Source: Roseovarius sp. 217 (GTDB taxonomy: Bacteria > Pseudomonadota > Alphaproteobacteria > Rhodobacterales > Rhodobacteraceae). Taken from it: DNA of 64,000 nucleotides. The notes under the pieces were generated by a model. It did no database searches. It had not been told where the DNA came from and saw only the letters and a list, made by a program, of their open reading frames with translations. The stretch is from assembly GCF_000152845.1 (NCBI RefSeq), contig NZ_CH902587.1:50293-114292 (forward strand), written 5' to 3'. Every line of letters begins with the position of its first letter. Position 1 is the first letter of the stretch. The translations under genes were made by a program, and so were the position numbers. This document shows, piece by piece, positions 8,617 to 16,837 of the stretch.

Positions 8617-9015
8617 ATGCGCTACTCGTCATCCGCGCACACGCGATTTTATCACAGATACCATGTCGTGTGGGCTACGAAGTACCGGTACAAGGTTCTG
8701 CATGGCGCAATGCGCGAGCGGATCCGTATAATCATCATCCAGACTTGCGACGAACTGGGTGTCCATATCGTAAAAGGCGTTTTGGCACGCGATCATGTCC
8801 ACATGTTCCTGTCTACTCCGCCGAAGTTGTCCCTGTCCGATGTCATGCAGCGCATCAAGGGCCGCTCATCCCGCCGAATCCAGATGGAGTTCCCAGATCT
8901 GCGCAAGCGGTACTGGGGCAGACGCTTTTGGGCGCGCGGCTATTTCTCCACCACATCGGGGAACGTGACTGACGACGTCATCAAGCAGTACCTGGAATTA
9001 CATTCCTCCAAGTGA
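8617..9015 (+). CDS. tnpA: IS200/IS605 family transposase TnpA
   Basis: A 132-aa Y1-HUH single-strand transposase. The HUH motif is DHVHMFLS and the catalytic tyrosine lies in the C-terminal helix (GNVTDDVIKQYLE region, with YFSTTSG before it). The length fits the family, so it appears intact. It cuts and rejoins single-stranded ends marked by hairpins. Translation is probably low because of the leader hairpin. Confidence 0.92.
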   Translation: MRYSSSAHTRFYHRYHVVWATKYRYKVLHGAMRERIRIIIIQTCDELGVHIVKGVLARDHVHMFLSTPPKLSLSDVMQRIKGRSSRRIQMEFPDLRKRYWGRRFWARGYFSTTSGNVTDDVIKQYLELHSSK

Positions 9016-9087
9016 TGCCTCCGGCGTCAGCCGGTGGTCCTTCACTTCACAGGTGCGTGACGCGCTGTCGCAGATGCAGAATCATGC

Positions 9088-9118
9088 TTGAACCTACAGT
9101 AGCTAGAGGATGTAAACA
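9088..9118 (+). promoter_or_regulatory. MerR-type promoter of the SCO-to-CtaG operon
   Basis: TTGAAC (9088-9093), a 19-bp spacer with dyad CTACAGTAGCTAGAG, and TAAACA (9113-9118), 37 bp before the GTG start of the first SCO gene. The sequence is duplicated at 1223-1253. Confidence 0.78.
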
Positions 9119-9154
9119 CACACAAAACATAGAATCAATTTCGGGCGGAGCGGC

Positions 9155-9757
9155 GTGAGGCTTTCAGGTCTTCAAAAGGTATTGTGGGTGTTTGCGGGCG
9201 TGGCAGCGTTCGCTTTCATCTGGCTGTTGCTATGGTCCGACTATCGTGCCGACCTTGCCCGAGCCGAGGATGAACCACCGCTCTTCGCTGATTTCGAACT
9301 GACCGATCATCGCGGCATGATCCAAACGGAGGAAGATTTCAAAGGTCGCTGGATGTTGGTCTTCTTCGGCTTCACCAATTGCCCCGACGTATGTCCGACA
9401 ACACTGTCCGAAGTCGCGGCCGTGATGGAGGGCTTGGGCGACGAGGCGGCAAAGGTCCAGCCGATTTTCATAACGATTGATCCGGAGCGGGATACGCTGA
9501 TGGCACTTGCCGAGTATGTGCCCCTGTTCGACGCAGGGATCATCGGGCTGACCGGCACGCCGGAGCAAATCGCCGCAACATCCGAGACCTTCCCAATTTT
9601 CTTTGAGAGGATCGAGGAGGCCACCGCGCCGGGTGGATACACAATGGGGCACACATCGCACCTGTTTCTTTTTGATCCGCGGGCGGGCTTCGCCAATTCC
9701 TGGCCCTACGGCACACCCGCCGAAGAGATCCTTGCGGATCTGAGAAAGAGGATCTGA
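9155..9757 (+). CDS. SCO1/SenC-family copper chaperone (first copy)
   Basis: A 200-aa protein with one N-terminal membrane anchor and a periplasmic thioredoxin fold. The Cu-binding CPDVC pair (C76/C80) and the distal His (H166 in TMGHTSH) are present. SCO proteins deliver copper to, or reduce, the CuA site of cytochrome c oxidase. The GTG start at 9155 is supported by GGGCGGAG just upstream. It opens a plus-strand operon that continues with DsbB and DsbA-like genes, so it may also act in copper/thiol stress. Confidence 0.9.
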   Translation: MRLSGLQKVLWVFAGVAAFAFIWLLLWSDYRADLARAEDEPPLFADFELTDHRGMIQTEEDFKGRWMLVFFGFTNCPDVCPTTLSEVAAVMEGLGDEAAKVQPIFITIDPERDTLMALAEYVPLFDAGIIGLTGTPEQIAATSETFPIFFERIEEATAPGGYTMGHTSHLFLFDPRAGFANSWPYGTPAEEILADLRKRI

Positions 9758-9762
9758 TTGCC

Positions 9763-10185
9763 ATGACCCGCCTTTCCGGAGAAGCGGCCCTTGTTCTTGC
9801 TTGGATCATTGCGCTTATCGCATCGCTTGCCGTGCTCTTTATTGGCGAGGTGCTTGGTCAAACGCCTTGCGTCCTTTGCTGGTTCCAGCGCGCCTTCATG
9901 TTCCCCCTGGCTATCGTTCTTGGGCTCGGGCTGTGGTGGCAGGATCCCCGCGTGGGGCGCTATGGCGTTGCGCTGGCGCTTGGGGGGGCGGCAGTGGCGT
10001 TGTATCACATCGGCCTCTATGTCGGGCTGATCCCCGAGGCGATCCAGCCCTGCACGGCGACCGGCCCCTCTTGTACCGACGACAACCAGGTGGTCTTCGG
10101 CATTCCGATTCCGCTGTTGGCGCTTGTCGCCTTCACGATGATCGGGATGCTGTCGGCCCTTTCACTGAAGGAAAAACAAACATGA
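9763..10185 (+). CDS. dsbB: Disulfide bond formation protein B (DsbB family)
   Basis: A 140-aa four-helix membrane protein with the first redox pair CVLCW (C36/C39) and a second periplasmic pair C97/C104 (PCTATGPSC). It reoxidises a DsbA partner using quinone. Its partner is presumably the DsbA-like protein encoded next, whose ATG overlaps this stop codon (ATGA). Confidence 0.92.
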   Translation: MTRLSGEAALVLAWIIALIASLAVLFIGEVLGQTPCVLCWFQRAFMFPLAIVLGLGLWWQDPRVGRYGVALALGGAAVALYHIGLYVGLIPEAIQPCTATGPSCTDDNQVVFGIPIPLLALVAFTMIGMLSALSLKEKQT

Positions 10186-10841
10186 ATCGACGCGGCCTCG
10201 TTCTATCCGTTCTGGCTGTTGGCGCCGCAGGTTTTGGCGGCGCGGCCTGGTATGCCACCCGCCCCCAACCCATGGCAGAGGCAGTCCCTGTCGCGCCCGA
10301 AGTGAACGATGTGCTGATCCGGCCCTATTCCCCGATCCTCGGCCCCGAAACGGCACCTGTCACGATTGTCGAGTTTTTCGATCCAGCTTGCGAGGCATGC
10401 CGCGCATTCTATCCCGTGGTCAAAGAGATCATGGCTGAGCACGGTGATGCGATCCGTGTCGTAATTCGATACACCGCGTTTCACGGGGACGCTTCGGTGG
10501 AAGCGATCCGTGTTCTCGAAGCTGCGCGGATGCAGGATGTGTTCGAACCCGTGCTGGAAGCGGTCCTGCGCGAGCAGCCGCGATGGGCGTCCCATGGCAC
10601 TCCGGCACCGGGTTTGATCCTTGAGATTGCCGCAAGCGGTGGTCTGGATGTCGAAGCTGCTCGGACACAGATGCTGGCCCCCGGTGTCGTGGCGGTGCTC
10701 AATCAGGACCGCGCTGATGTCGAAGCGGTAGGCGTGCGACAAACGCCCACGTTCTTTGTCAACGCCAAGCCATTAGACCCGTTCGGTGAGGCCGAACTGC
10801 GGCGACTGGTGGCTGCGGAAGTTGCGGCCAGCCAAAGTTGA
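10182..10841 (+). CDS. DsbA-family thiol oxidoreductase
   Basis: A 219-aa exported or membrane-anchored thioredoxin-fold protein with active site FFDPACEACRAF (C70/C73) and the cis-Pro segment TPTFFVN near residue 190. The start at 10182 overlaps the dsbB stop. A DsbB-DsbA pair inside a copper operon suggests the pair oxidises or protects periplasmic thiols under metal load. The substrate is not evident. Confidence 0.9.
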   Translation: MNRRGLVLSVLAVGAAGFGGAAWYATRPQPMAEAVPVAPEVNDVLIRPYSPILGPETAPVTIVEFFDPACEACRAFYPVVKEIMAEHGDAIRVVIRYTAFHGDASVEAIRVLEAARMQDVFEPVLEAVLREQPRWASHGTPAPGLILEIAASGGLDVEAARTQMLAPGVVAVLNQDRADVEAVGVRQTPTFFVNAKPLDPFGEAELRRLVAAEVAASQS

Positions 10842-10869
10842 TGCTCGGCCAGATACAGGAGAATTCTTC

Positions 10870-11337
10870 ATGACAAAACGATCTTACATCAATGGTTTGC
10901 CCCTTGTCTTGCTACTCTCGGGCATGTCGACTCCGGCATTTGCCGGTTCGGAGGATGTGGTCGTCGAAAACGCGTGGTCCCGTGCTTCAATCGGGGTCAA
11001 CCGCCCTGGTGCGGCCTATATGACTGTGCGCAACACCGGTGAAGACACGGTCACGCTGACCGGGCTTACAACACCACTGGCCGTGATGCCCCAGATCCAT
11101 GAGACGAAAACCAACGCCGACGGCGTCAGTTCTATGGCGCCTGCTGACGAAATCACGATTGAACCGGGCCAAAGCGTAGCATTGGAACCGGGAGGGCTGC
11201 ACGCCATGCTCATGAAGCTGCAAAACCCGATGATCGAAGGCGAGACCTTCCCACTGACACTGACGTTCTCGGACGGTGGTGAAGTGACTGTTGAGGTCCC
11301 AATTCTGGGGATCGCCGCGCGCGGGCCGGAGAGCTGA
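10870..11337 (+). CDS. Periplasmic copper chaperone PCuAC
   Basis: A 155-aa secreted protein (signal peptide to about residue 25) with the full copper motif H77-x11-M89-x21-H111-x-M113. PCuAC proteins hand Cu(I) to SCO and to the CuA/CuB sites of haem-copper oxidases. I choose the ATG at 10870, preceded by CAGGAG, over a longer frame that overlaps the dsbA-like gene. The stop overlaps the next SCO start. Confidence 0.93.
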   Translation: MTKRSYINGLPLVLLLSGMSTPAFAGSEDVVVENAWSRASIGVNRPGAAYMTVRNTGEDTVTLTGLTTPLAVMPQIHETKTNADGVSSMAPADEITIEPGQSVALEPGGLHAMLMKLQNPMIEGETFPLTLTFSDGGEVTVEVPILGIAARGPES

Positions 11338-11963
11338 TGCAGCGTCGGCATGTGGTCCAATACGGTGCAGCCGGTGTAGGCGCTGTCGCTCTGATGCTCG
11401 GCGTCGGCTGGTGGCGCGTGGACGGTCCCGGTGCACCAAAACCGGCCGGCCAAAGGCCTCTCCCCCTGTCGGCGATGGATTTCCGACTGACCGATCACGA
11501 AGGCAATGAAGTGGGCCCGGAAACCCTGATCGGACGCCCGACCATGGTGTTTTTTGGGTTCACCTACTGCCCGGATGTCTGCCCCACGACGTTATCGGAT
11601 ATCTCAGGTTGGCTTGAAGATCTCGGGGACGAAGCCGCGCGGATGAACGTGGTCTTCATCACAGTCGATCCGGAGCGGGACACGGTCGAGGCCATGGCCG
11701 AATATGTCGGCTATTTTCATCCGGCTATTCGCGGCTGGACTGGGCCGGCAAACCAGGTTGCCCGCGCTGCAGAAGGATTTCGTGCCTCGTATGAGCGCGT
11801 CCCGACCGAAGGCGGCGACTATACAATGAACCATACGGCAAGTGTATTCCTGTTCGATGCCAAGGGTGAACTCGTCACCATGATTGACTATCACGAGCCA
11901 AGAGAATTCGCAGTGCCGAAGATCCGGCGTGCACTGACAGAAGTCGTAGAGGGGGCAACATGA
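11337..11963 (+). CDS. SCO1/SenC-family copper chaperone (second copy)
   Basis: A 208-aa protein with one N-terminal hydrophobic segment, CPDVC (C78/C82) and H166 in TMNHTASV. It is clearly paralogous to the copy at 9155 but not nearly identical. Direct overlap with PCuAC (TGATG) suggests they act as a delivery pair. It also overlaps the next gene by 4 bp. Confidence 0.92.
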   Translation: MQRRHVVQYGAAGVGAVALMLGVGWWRVDGPGAPKPAGQRPLPLSAMDFRLTDHEGNEVGPETLIGRPTMVFFGFTYCPDVCPTTLSDISGWLEDLGDEAARMNVVFITVDPERDTVEAMAEYVGYFHPAIRGWTGPANQVARAAEGFRASYERVPTEGGDYTMNHTASVFLFDAKGELVTMIDYHEPREFAVPKIRRALTEVVEGAT

Positions 11964-13333
11964 AGATTAGAATTGTTTTGGCGAGCGCTGTGGTCGCAGG
12001 CGCTTTTTCGCTGACCGCCATCGCCATTTCTGGCGTTCTTTCTAAAGAGCCAGTGCCTCCTGCGATTGCTGAAGCGACCCTCTGGACTCCCGATCCGCTC
12101 TCGATGCCTCAGATCGCCGACTACGATGTGACACCGCCCGCTGCATTTCACGCCGACAATGCTAGCCCAATGCGACCTCTGCCGCTCTTGCAATCTGTCT
12201 TCGCAGAAACCGCCTTGCCCGAGATTGAACCGCCTTTGATCACCTGGTCGCGTGAGATCGCGTCGGGCGAGACGCTGGATGCGGTCCTGGCGAACGCGGG
12301 TATCGCTGCGCCTGCGCGTGCCGAAATCGCGCTCGCGCTTGGTGCAGAATATGACCTGCGCCGATTGCGCCCGGGCCATGAGATCACTGTGATCTCAAAG
12401 GTGGACGGAAATCCGAGCCGCGTGGAACTGGCAGTTGACGATGGGGTGCGGATCGAAACGGTCTTTGGTCAAGAACTTGTCACACGCGTGTTGGAGCCAG
12501 ACCCTGAAATGGTGACGTTCGCGGGCGAGGCAGTGATCGAAAGCTCTGTCTTCGCGGCTTTGGACAAGGCGGGCATCCCTGCTCGTTTTGCGGTCGACAT
12601 GGCGCAGATGCTGGGCGGCACAGTAGATTTTCGACGCGAACTTTCCGGTGGCGAGACGATGCGTATTCTTTGGCGCGAAGCCCGCGACGGAAACGAGAGG
12701 ATCGGTCAGCCCGAACTTGCCTTTGCCACACTGGACCTTGGTGAAACGGTCTACGAGATCGTCTGGCCGGATGACGGCAGCGGTGAAGCAACGATCTATG
12801 TCGATGGAGAGGTCCTGCGTGTCTTTGCCCAACCGGTGGAAGGAGCGCGGCTGAGTTCCGTCTTTGGCCGTCGCAGACACCCGGTCTATGGGAATGTGCG
12901 CATGCACACCGGCGTCGACTTTGCTGCGGCCCGCGGTACGCCGGTGAAAGCGACAGCACCCGGACGCGTGAGCTTCATCGGACGTCGTGGTGGATATGGC
13001 CGGGTGGTGGAGATAGCGCATGGATCCGACACCCTGACACGATACGCACATCTCAGCGAGGTGCCGGACACACTCGAACAAGGGCAGCGCGTTTTGGCCG
13101 GAGACATGATCGGTCGCGTCGGTGCGACCGGCACCGCGACCGGCCCAAATCTCCATTATGAGGTTCTAGTCGATGGTCGCCCGACCGATCCTCTCTCAGA
13201 CGACAGACTGGCAGAGGCGGCCGAGCGGGATGCGGATGACACGGCTGCACTTGAGCGATTGGCTGAGGCACGCTCGCTACTGGCCGAGAGGCTCACCAGC
13301 GAATTTGTGCAAACAACAACCGAAAGGCTTTAA
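11960..13333 (+). CDS. M23-family (LytM) peptidoglycan endopeptidase
   Basis: A 457-aa exported protein. An OapA/LysM-like N-terminal half (about 95-290) precedes a LytM domain with the zinc ligands H316 and D320 (HTGVD), H364 (YAHL) and H399 (LHYE). These residues indicate an active zinc metallopeptidase cutting peptidoglycan cross-bridges. Its placement inside a copper/disulfide operon is unusual and fits an envelope-remodelling theme with the L,D-transpeptidases elsewhere in the window. Confidence 0.88.
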   Translation: MKIRIVLASAVVAGAFSLTAIAISGVLSKEPVPPAIAEATLWTPDPLSMPQIADYDVTPPAAFHADNASPMRPLPLLQSVFAETALPEIEPPLITWSREIASGETLDAVLANAGIAAPARAEIALALGAEYDLRRLRPGHEITVISKVDGNPSRVELAVDDGVRIETVFGQELVTRVLEPDPEMVTFAGEAVIESSVFAALDKAGIPARFAVDMAQMLGGTVDFRRELSGGETMRILWREARDGNERIGQPELAFATLDLGETVYEIVWPDDGSGEATIYVDGEVLRVFAQPVEGARLSSVFGRRRHPVYGNVRMHTGVDFAAARGTPVKATAPGRVSFIGRRGGYGRVVEIAHGSDTLTRYAHLSEVPDTLEQGQRVLAGDMIGRVGATGTATGPNLHYEVLVDGRPTDPLSDDRLAEAAERDADDTAALERLAEARSLLAERLTSEFVQTTTERL

Positions 13334-13336
13334 TCC

Positions 13337-13795
13337 ATGAAACGACTGGCTCCCGCCCTTGCAGTCACGCTGGCCTTGTTTCCCGCAGCGCAAGCGGTCG
13401 CCGATGCGATCCAGATTGATGTCCGGAAGACAAACGGCTGCGGCTGTTGTCTGTCCTGGATGAAGCACCTCGAGGAAAGCGGATTCGCGCCGACAGGCGA
13501 GGACATGTTCGGGGGATCTCTTGTGCGCTTCAAACTCGACAATGGCGTGCCTCAGCGCATGGTCTCCTGCCATACGGCTTTGGTCGACGGCTACGTGATC
13601 GAAGGACATGTACCGGCATCAGACATTCAGCGTTTGTTGGATGAGCGTCCAGATGCAGTGGGGTTGGCGGTGCCCGGAATGCCCTATGGATCGCCGGGCA
13701 TGGGACCGGAAGACGATCGAGAGGCTTATGAGGTCTTCCTGATCCGCGGCGATGGATCGACCGAGATCTTTAGCAGTTATTCGGCCGCTGACTGA
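13337..13795 (+). CDS. DUF411 metal-binding protein
   Basis: A 152-aa secreted protein with signal peptide, the CGCC cluster (C35, C37, C38), a second C78-H79 pair and H91 in EGHVP. DUF411 proteins are common in copper and other metal loci and are thought to bind metal in the periplasm. A second, truncated copy lacking these Cys lies at 29237-29470. Confidence 0.88.
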   Translation: MKRLAPALAVTLALFPAAQAVADAIQIDVRKTNGCGCCLSWMKHLEESGFAPTGEDMFGGSLVRFKLDNGVPQRMVSCHTALVDGYVIEGHVPASDIQRLLDERPDAVGLAVPGMPYGSPGMGPEDDREAYEVFLIRGDGSTEIFSSYSAAD

Positions 13796-13817
13796 CGTAT
13801 CGACGAGACCTCAACGC

Positions 13818-14603
13818 TTGGAACCCCTCTCCCCAATTACCCTTGGCTTTCTAGGAAGTCTGGCCGCCGGATCGCTGACAGCGGTCGGGGCGATCCCCGT
13901 TCTTTTCGGGCGCATCCCATCCCGGGCTACACGCGATCTGCTACTTGGCTTTGCAGCGGGTGTCATGCTCGCTGCATCGTTTTTCTCGCTGATCATCCCG
14001 GCTCTCGATGCAGCCGAAGGACAGTTCGACAACGGTGCTCTCCCGGCGGCCATCGTTTGTGTTGCTATCTTGCTTGGCATGGGCGCGGTCGCTCTGATGA
14101 ACGAACGGCTGCCGCATGAGCATTTCAAGTCGGGGCGGGAAGGCCCTGACTCTGCTTCGCTGCGCCGCGTCTGGCTCTTCATCATCGCGATCACGATCCA
14201 CAATTTCCCCGAAGGACTCGCCGTTGGTGTCGGGTTCGGGGCTGACGGTCTTTCTGGTGGCTTGCCGCTTGCGATTGGCATTGGGCTGCAAAACGCTCCC
14301 GAGGGTCTCGCCGTAGCGGTCTCATTGCTTGGTGAGGGATATTCCAGGCGCCGTGCGTGGGGCATTGCCGCCCTGACAGGTCTTGTCGAGCCGGTAGGCG
14401 GGCTTCTTGGGGCTGGGATCATCAGCATCTCGCAGCCGCTGTTGCCATGGGGCCTCGCCTTCGCCGCCGGGGCGATGCTCTACGTCATCAGCCACGAAAT
14501 CATTCCCGAAACCCACCGTTCTGGCCATCAAAACAGGGCGACACTCGGTCTCGCGGTTGGCCTGGTGATCATGTTGTTCCTCGATGTATGGCTGGGAGGA
14601 TGA
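13818..14603 (+). CDS. ZIP-family metal transporter
   Basis: A polytopic membrane protein with the two ZIP metal-site helices: HNFPEGLAVG and QNAPEGLAVA, the latter with Gln replacing the His of many members. ZIP carriers usually import Zn, Fe or Mn. The start is uncertain: the frame is open from ATG 13752, which would overlap DUF411, while TTG 13818 begins just before the conserved region. LspA follows after one base. Confidence 0.85.
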   Translation: MEPLSPITLGFLGSLAAGSLTAVGAIPVLFGRIPSRATRDLLLGFAAGVMLAASFFSLIIPALDAAEGQFDNGALPAAIVCVAILLGMGAVALMNERLPHEHFKSGREGPDSASLRRVWLFIIAITIHNFPEGLAVGVGFGADGLSGGLPLAIGIGLQNAPEGLAVAVSLLGEGYSRRRAWGIAALTGLVEPVGGLLGAGIISISQPLLPWGLAFAAGAMLYVISHEIIPETHRSGHQNRATLGLAVGLVIMLFLDVWLGG

Positions 14604-14604
14604 G

Positions 14605-15078
14605 ATGAAACAGTCCCATTTCCAAGGTTTCTTTGCGGCTGGAACTGCTTTTCTTGTCGATCAGGTGACAAAAGCAATTGTCGTCGCCAATGCGGCAGAT
14701 TTGAGCGCCGGAGTTCCGGTCTTTCCCGGTTTCAATCTCATCTACCTGCGCAACGATGGCGTGACATTTGGATTACTTGGTGGAGCGCCATGGTGGAGCC
14801 TTACAGTGTTGGCCCTCGCGGTCTGCGGCTGGTTGACTGTCATGTTATTGCGCACTGACAACCGGGCCGAGGCTATCGCCTATGGTGCGATTATCGGTGG
14901 CGCGCTCGGCAACGTCCTCGACCGCATCCGGTTTCGGGGTGTGACGGACTTCCTCGATTTCTATGTCGGATCCACGCATTGGCCCGCCTTCAACATGGCG
15001 GATGTTTTCGTGGTCAGTGGCGTGGGCCTACTGCTCATAGCCCCTTGGTTGAGCGCCAAGTTGAAAACTGGCACATGA
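14605..15078 (+). CDS. lspA: Lipoprotein signal peptidase (LspA)
   Basis: A 157-aa four-helix aspartyl protease that cleaves prolipoprotein signal peptides. Catalytic aspartates lie in GNVLDRIRFRGVTDFLDF and FNMADVFV. I place the start at ATG 14605, behind GGGAGGATGAG. It overlaps lnt by 4 bp. A separate lspA-lnt pair inside a metal operon is unusual because these are normally housekeeping genes located apart. Confidence 0.92.
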   Translation: MKQSHFQGFFAAGTAFLVDQVTKAIVVANAADLSAGVPVFPGFNLIYLRNDGVTFGLLGGAPWWSLTVLALAVCGWLTVMLLRTDNRAEAIAYGAIIGGALGNVLDRIRFRGVTDFLDFYVGSTHWPAFNMADVFVVSGVGLLLIAPWLSAKLKTGT

Positions 15079-16646
15079 TGGCGGGCTTGCGACCACTGAC
15101 GGGTCGTGGCCGTTACATTCCCCTGCGATCAGGGATTAGCTTTGCAGCGGGCGGTTTAACGGTTTTAACCCTTCCACCATTCTCATGGCTGATCGTTGTT
15201 CCGGTCGCCTTCTCAGCATTCTTTCTCGTCCTCCGGCAGGTTTCGACAGCGCCCGCCTTCTTCATCGGCTGGGTCTTCGGAATGGGCCAGTTCGGGTTTG
15301 GAGTTTCCTGGATCGCCGAGAGCTTCTACGTCGATGCCGAACGTTTCGGTGCCCTTGCGATCCCGGCAGTCGCGGGACTGTCCGCCGGACTGGCCATATT
15401 CCCGGCGATTGCGGCGATGTTATTTGCCACCATCATGCAGCGCCGTGCTGTCGGCGGCATTACGGCAAGTCTTCTGCTTGCAACCTGCTGGGTTGCCGCA
15501 GAATGGCTGCGCGGTCATGTCCTGACGGGGTTTCCCTGGAACCTTGCCGCTTATGCTCTTGTCGAACATGCCGCCCTGCGCCAACCGGCCGCCTGGGTCG
15601 GAAGCTATGGGCTAAGCTTTCTCACGGTCTTTATCGGGCTGTTGCCCGGTGTGTTGATTGTGGCGGCACCAAACAGACGCGTGCCTGTTCTCGTGCTCTT
15701 CGCCGCTGCGGTGATGGGCCTCTGGGGTGGCGGCGCGCTGCGTTCAGGGACGGATGTGCCGCCGACGGACATCGCTTTGCGCATCGTCCAGGGCAATGTG
15801 CCGCAAGTCGAGAAGTGGGCACCGGGCAGCCGCGAGCGAACGCTGGAAAAATACCAGGGCCTGTCTGCGCAACCCGGACGCTTCGACCTGCTGCTGTGGC
15901 CGGAAACGGCCTTTCCCGGTTTTCTGGACGAGGACACCGTAGCGCGCACGCGGATATCTACAGCTTTGCCAGACGGCAGGATCCTTTTGACAGGTGTGCC
16001 TGACCGCGTAGAGGGCGATGGGGGAACTCGATATTTCAACACGGTTCAGGCCTATGACGGCAGCGGCGAAATTCTGACGGGATATGCAAAACATCATCTT
16101 GTTCCGTTCGGGGAGTATGTGCCCTTGAGAGGCTGGCTGCCGATCGAGCGGCTGACCGAAGGTTTGGGCGATTTCACGCCAGGACCAGGACCACGTACGC
16201 TGGCGATCCCGGGTGCGCCTCTGGTCGCGGTGGCGATCTGTTACGAGATCATTTTTCCGGGCCAGGTGGTCGATGACCTTTTTCGCCCCGACTGGATATT
16301 CAACGCCACAAATGATGCCTGGTTCGGTACCAGCATCGGCCCCGAGCAGCACCTCGCCTCCGCGCGCATGCGCGCGGTCGAAGAAGGGCTTCCTGTGGTC
16401 CGGGCGGCCAACACGGGGATTTCCGCGATAATCGACGCCAAGGGAGAGATCATCGCGCGCCTCGAGATCGGACAAACTGGAGTAATAGATGCCAGCCTGC
16501 CGACAGCGCTTGCGCCCACACCTTACGCACGTTTCGGTGATTGGACATCGCTGGCGCTCATCTGTGCGGTCTGGGCCTTAGCCTTTACCGTCGGATCGGC
16601 CAGACGACGTTTCAATTCAGAAAAATCAAAATCGGAGGAATCGTGA
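15075..16646 (+). CDS. lnt: Apolipoprotein N-acyltransferase (Lnt)
   Basis: A 523-aa membrane enzyme adding the third acyl chain to lipoproteins. The nitrilase-like triad is complete: E277 (LLWPETAFPG), K339 (YAKHHLVPFGEY) and C389 (AVAICYE). About six N-terminal helices precede the catalytic domain. Together with LspA it forms a lipoprotein-maturation module; several copper-tolerance proteins in the window are lipoproteins. Confidence 0.93.
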   Translation: MMAGLRPLTGRGRYIPLRSGISFAAGGLTVLTLPPFSWLIVVPVAFSAFFLVLRQVSTAPAFFIGWVFGMGQFGFGVSWIAESFYVDAERFGALAIPAVAGLSAGLAIFPAIAAMLFATIMQRRAVGGITASLLLATCWVAAEWLRGHVLTGFPWNLAAYALVEHAALRQPAAWVGSYGLSFLTVFIGLLPGVLIVAAPNRRVPVLVLFAAAVMGLWGGGALRSGTDVPPTDIALRIVQGNVPQVEKWAPGSRERTLEKYQGLSAQPGRFDLLLWPETAFPGFLDEDTVARTRISTALPDGRILLTGVPDRVEGDGGTRYFNTVQAYDGSGEILTGYAKHHLVPFGEYVPLRGWLPIERLTEGLGDFTPGPGPRTLAIPGAPLVAVAICYEIIFPGQVVDDLFRPDWIFNATNDAWFGTSIGPEQHLASARMRAVEEGLPVVRAANTGISAIIDAKGEIIARLEIGQTGVIDASLPTALAPTPYARFGDWTSLALICAVWALAFTVGSARRRFNSEKSKSEES

Positions 16647-16813
16647 TGCTGGTGCTCGCAGGCTTTGTCGGAGGGGCGCTCTGGGGTGGCTATCTGGCGC
16701 AACGGCGGAAAGGGAACCGCCTGGATATACTTCAATACGCGACAGGCTTCGGTATTGCTTTCGGCCTACTCGCTTTTTTCGCCTCGGTGATCCTCTTGCG
16801 CATCACGTCTTGA
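16646..16813 (+). CDS. Small membrane protein, unknown
   Basis: A 55-aa protein with two predicted membrane helices separated by a short basic loop (AQRRKGNR). The ATG overlaps the lnt stop and GGAGGAA lies just upstream, so translation is well supported by context. No function is recognisable; it may be an accessory to Lnt or to the acylase-like protein that follows. Confidence 0.6.
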   Translation: MLVLAGFVGGALWGGYLAQRRKGNRLDILQYATGFGIAFGLLAFFASVILLRITS

Positions 16814-16837
16814 GATTGCTTTGGCACCGGCAACGAA

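Larger units (their letters stand above)
8490..9050 (+). mobile_element. IS200/IS605-like insertion sequence (tnpA only)
   Basis: A single Y1 transposase gene is flanked by subterminal hairpins rather than terminal inverted repeats: a CCGGC/GCCGG hairpin near 8518-8532 on the left and another near 9028-9036 on the right. No target duplication is visible, as expected for the family. The boundaries are approximate. The 206 bp between it and the ccmF promoter hold no gene I can identify. Confidence 0.75.
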
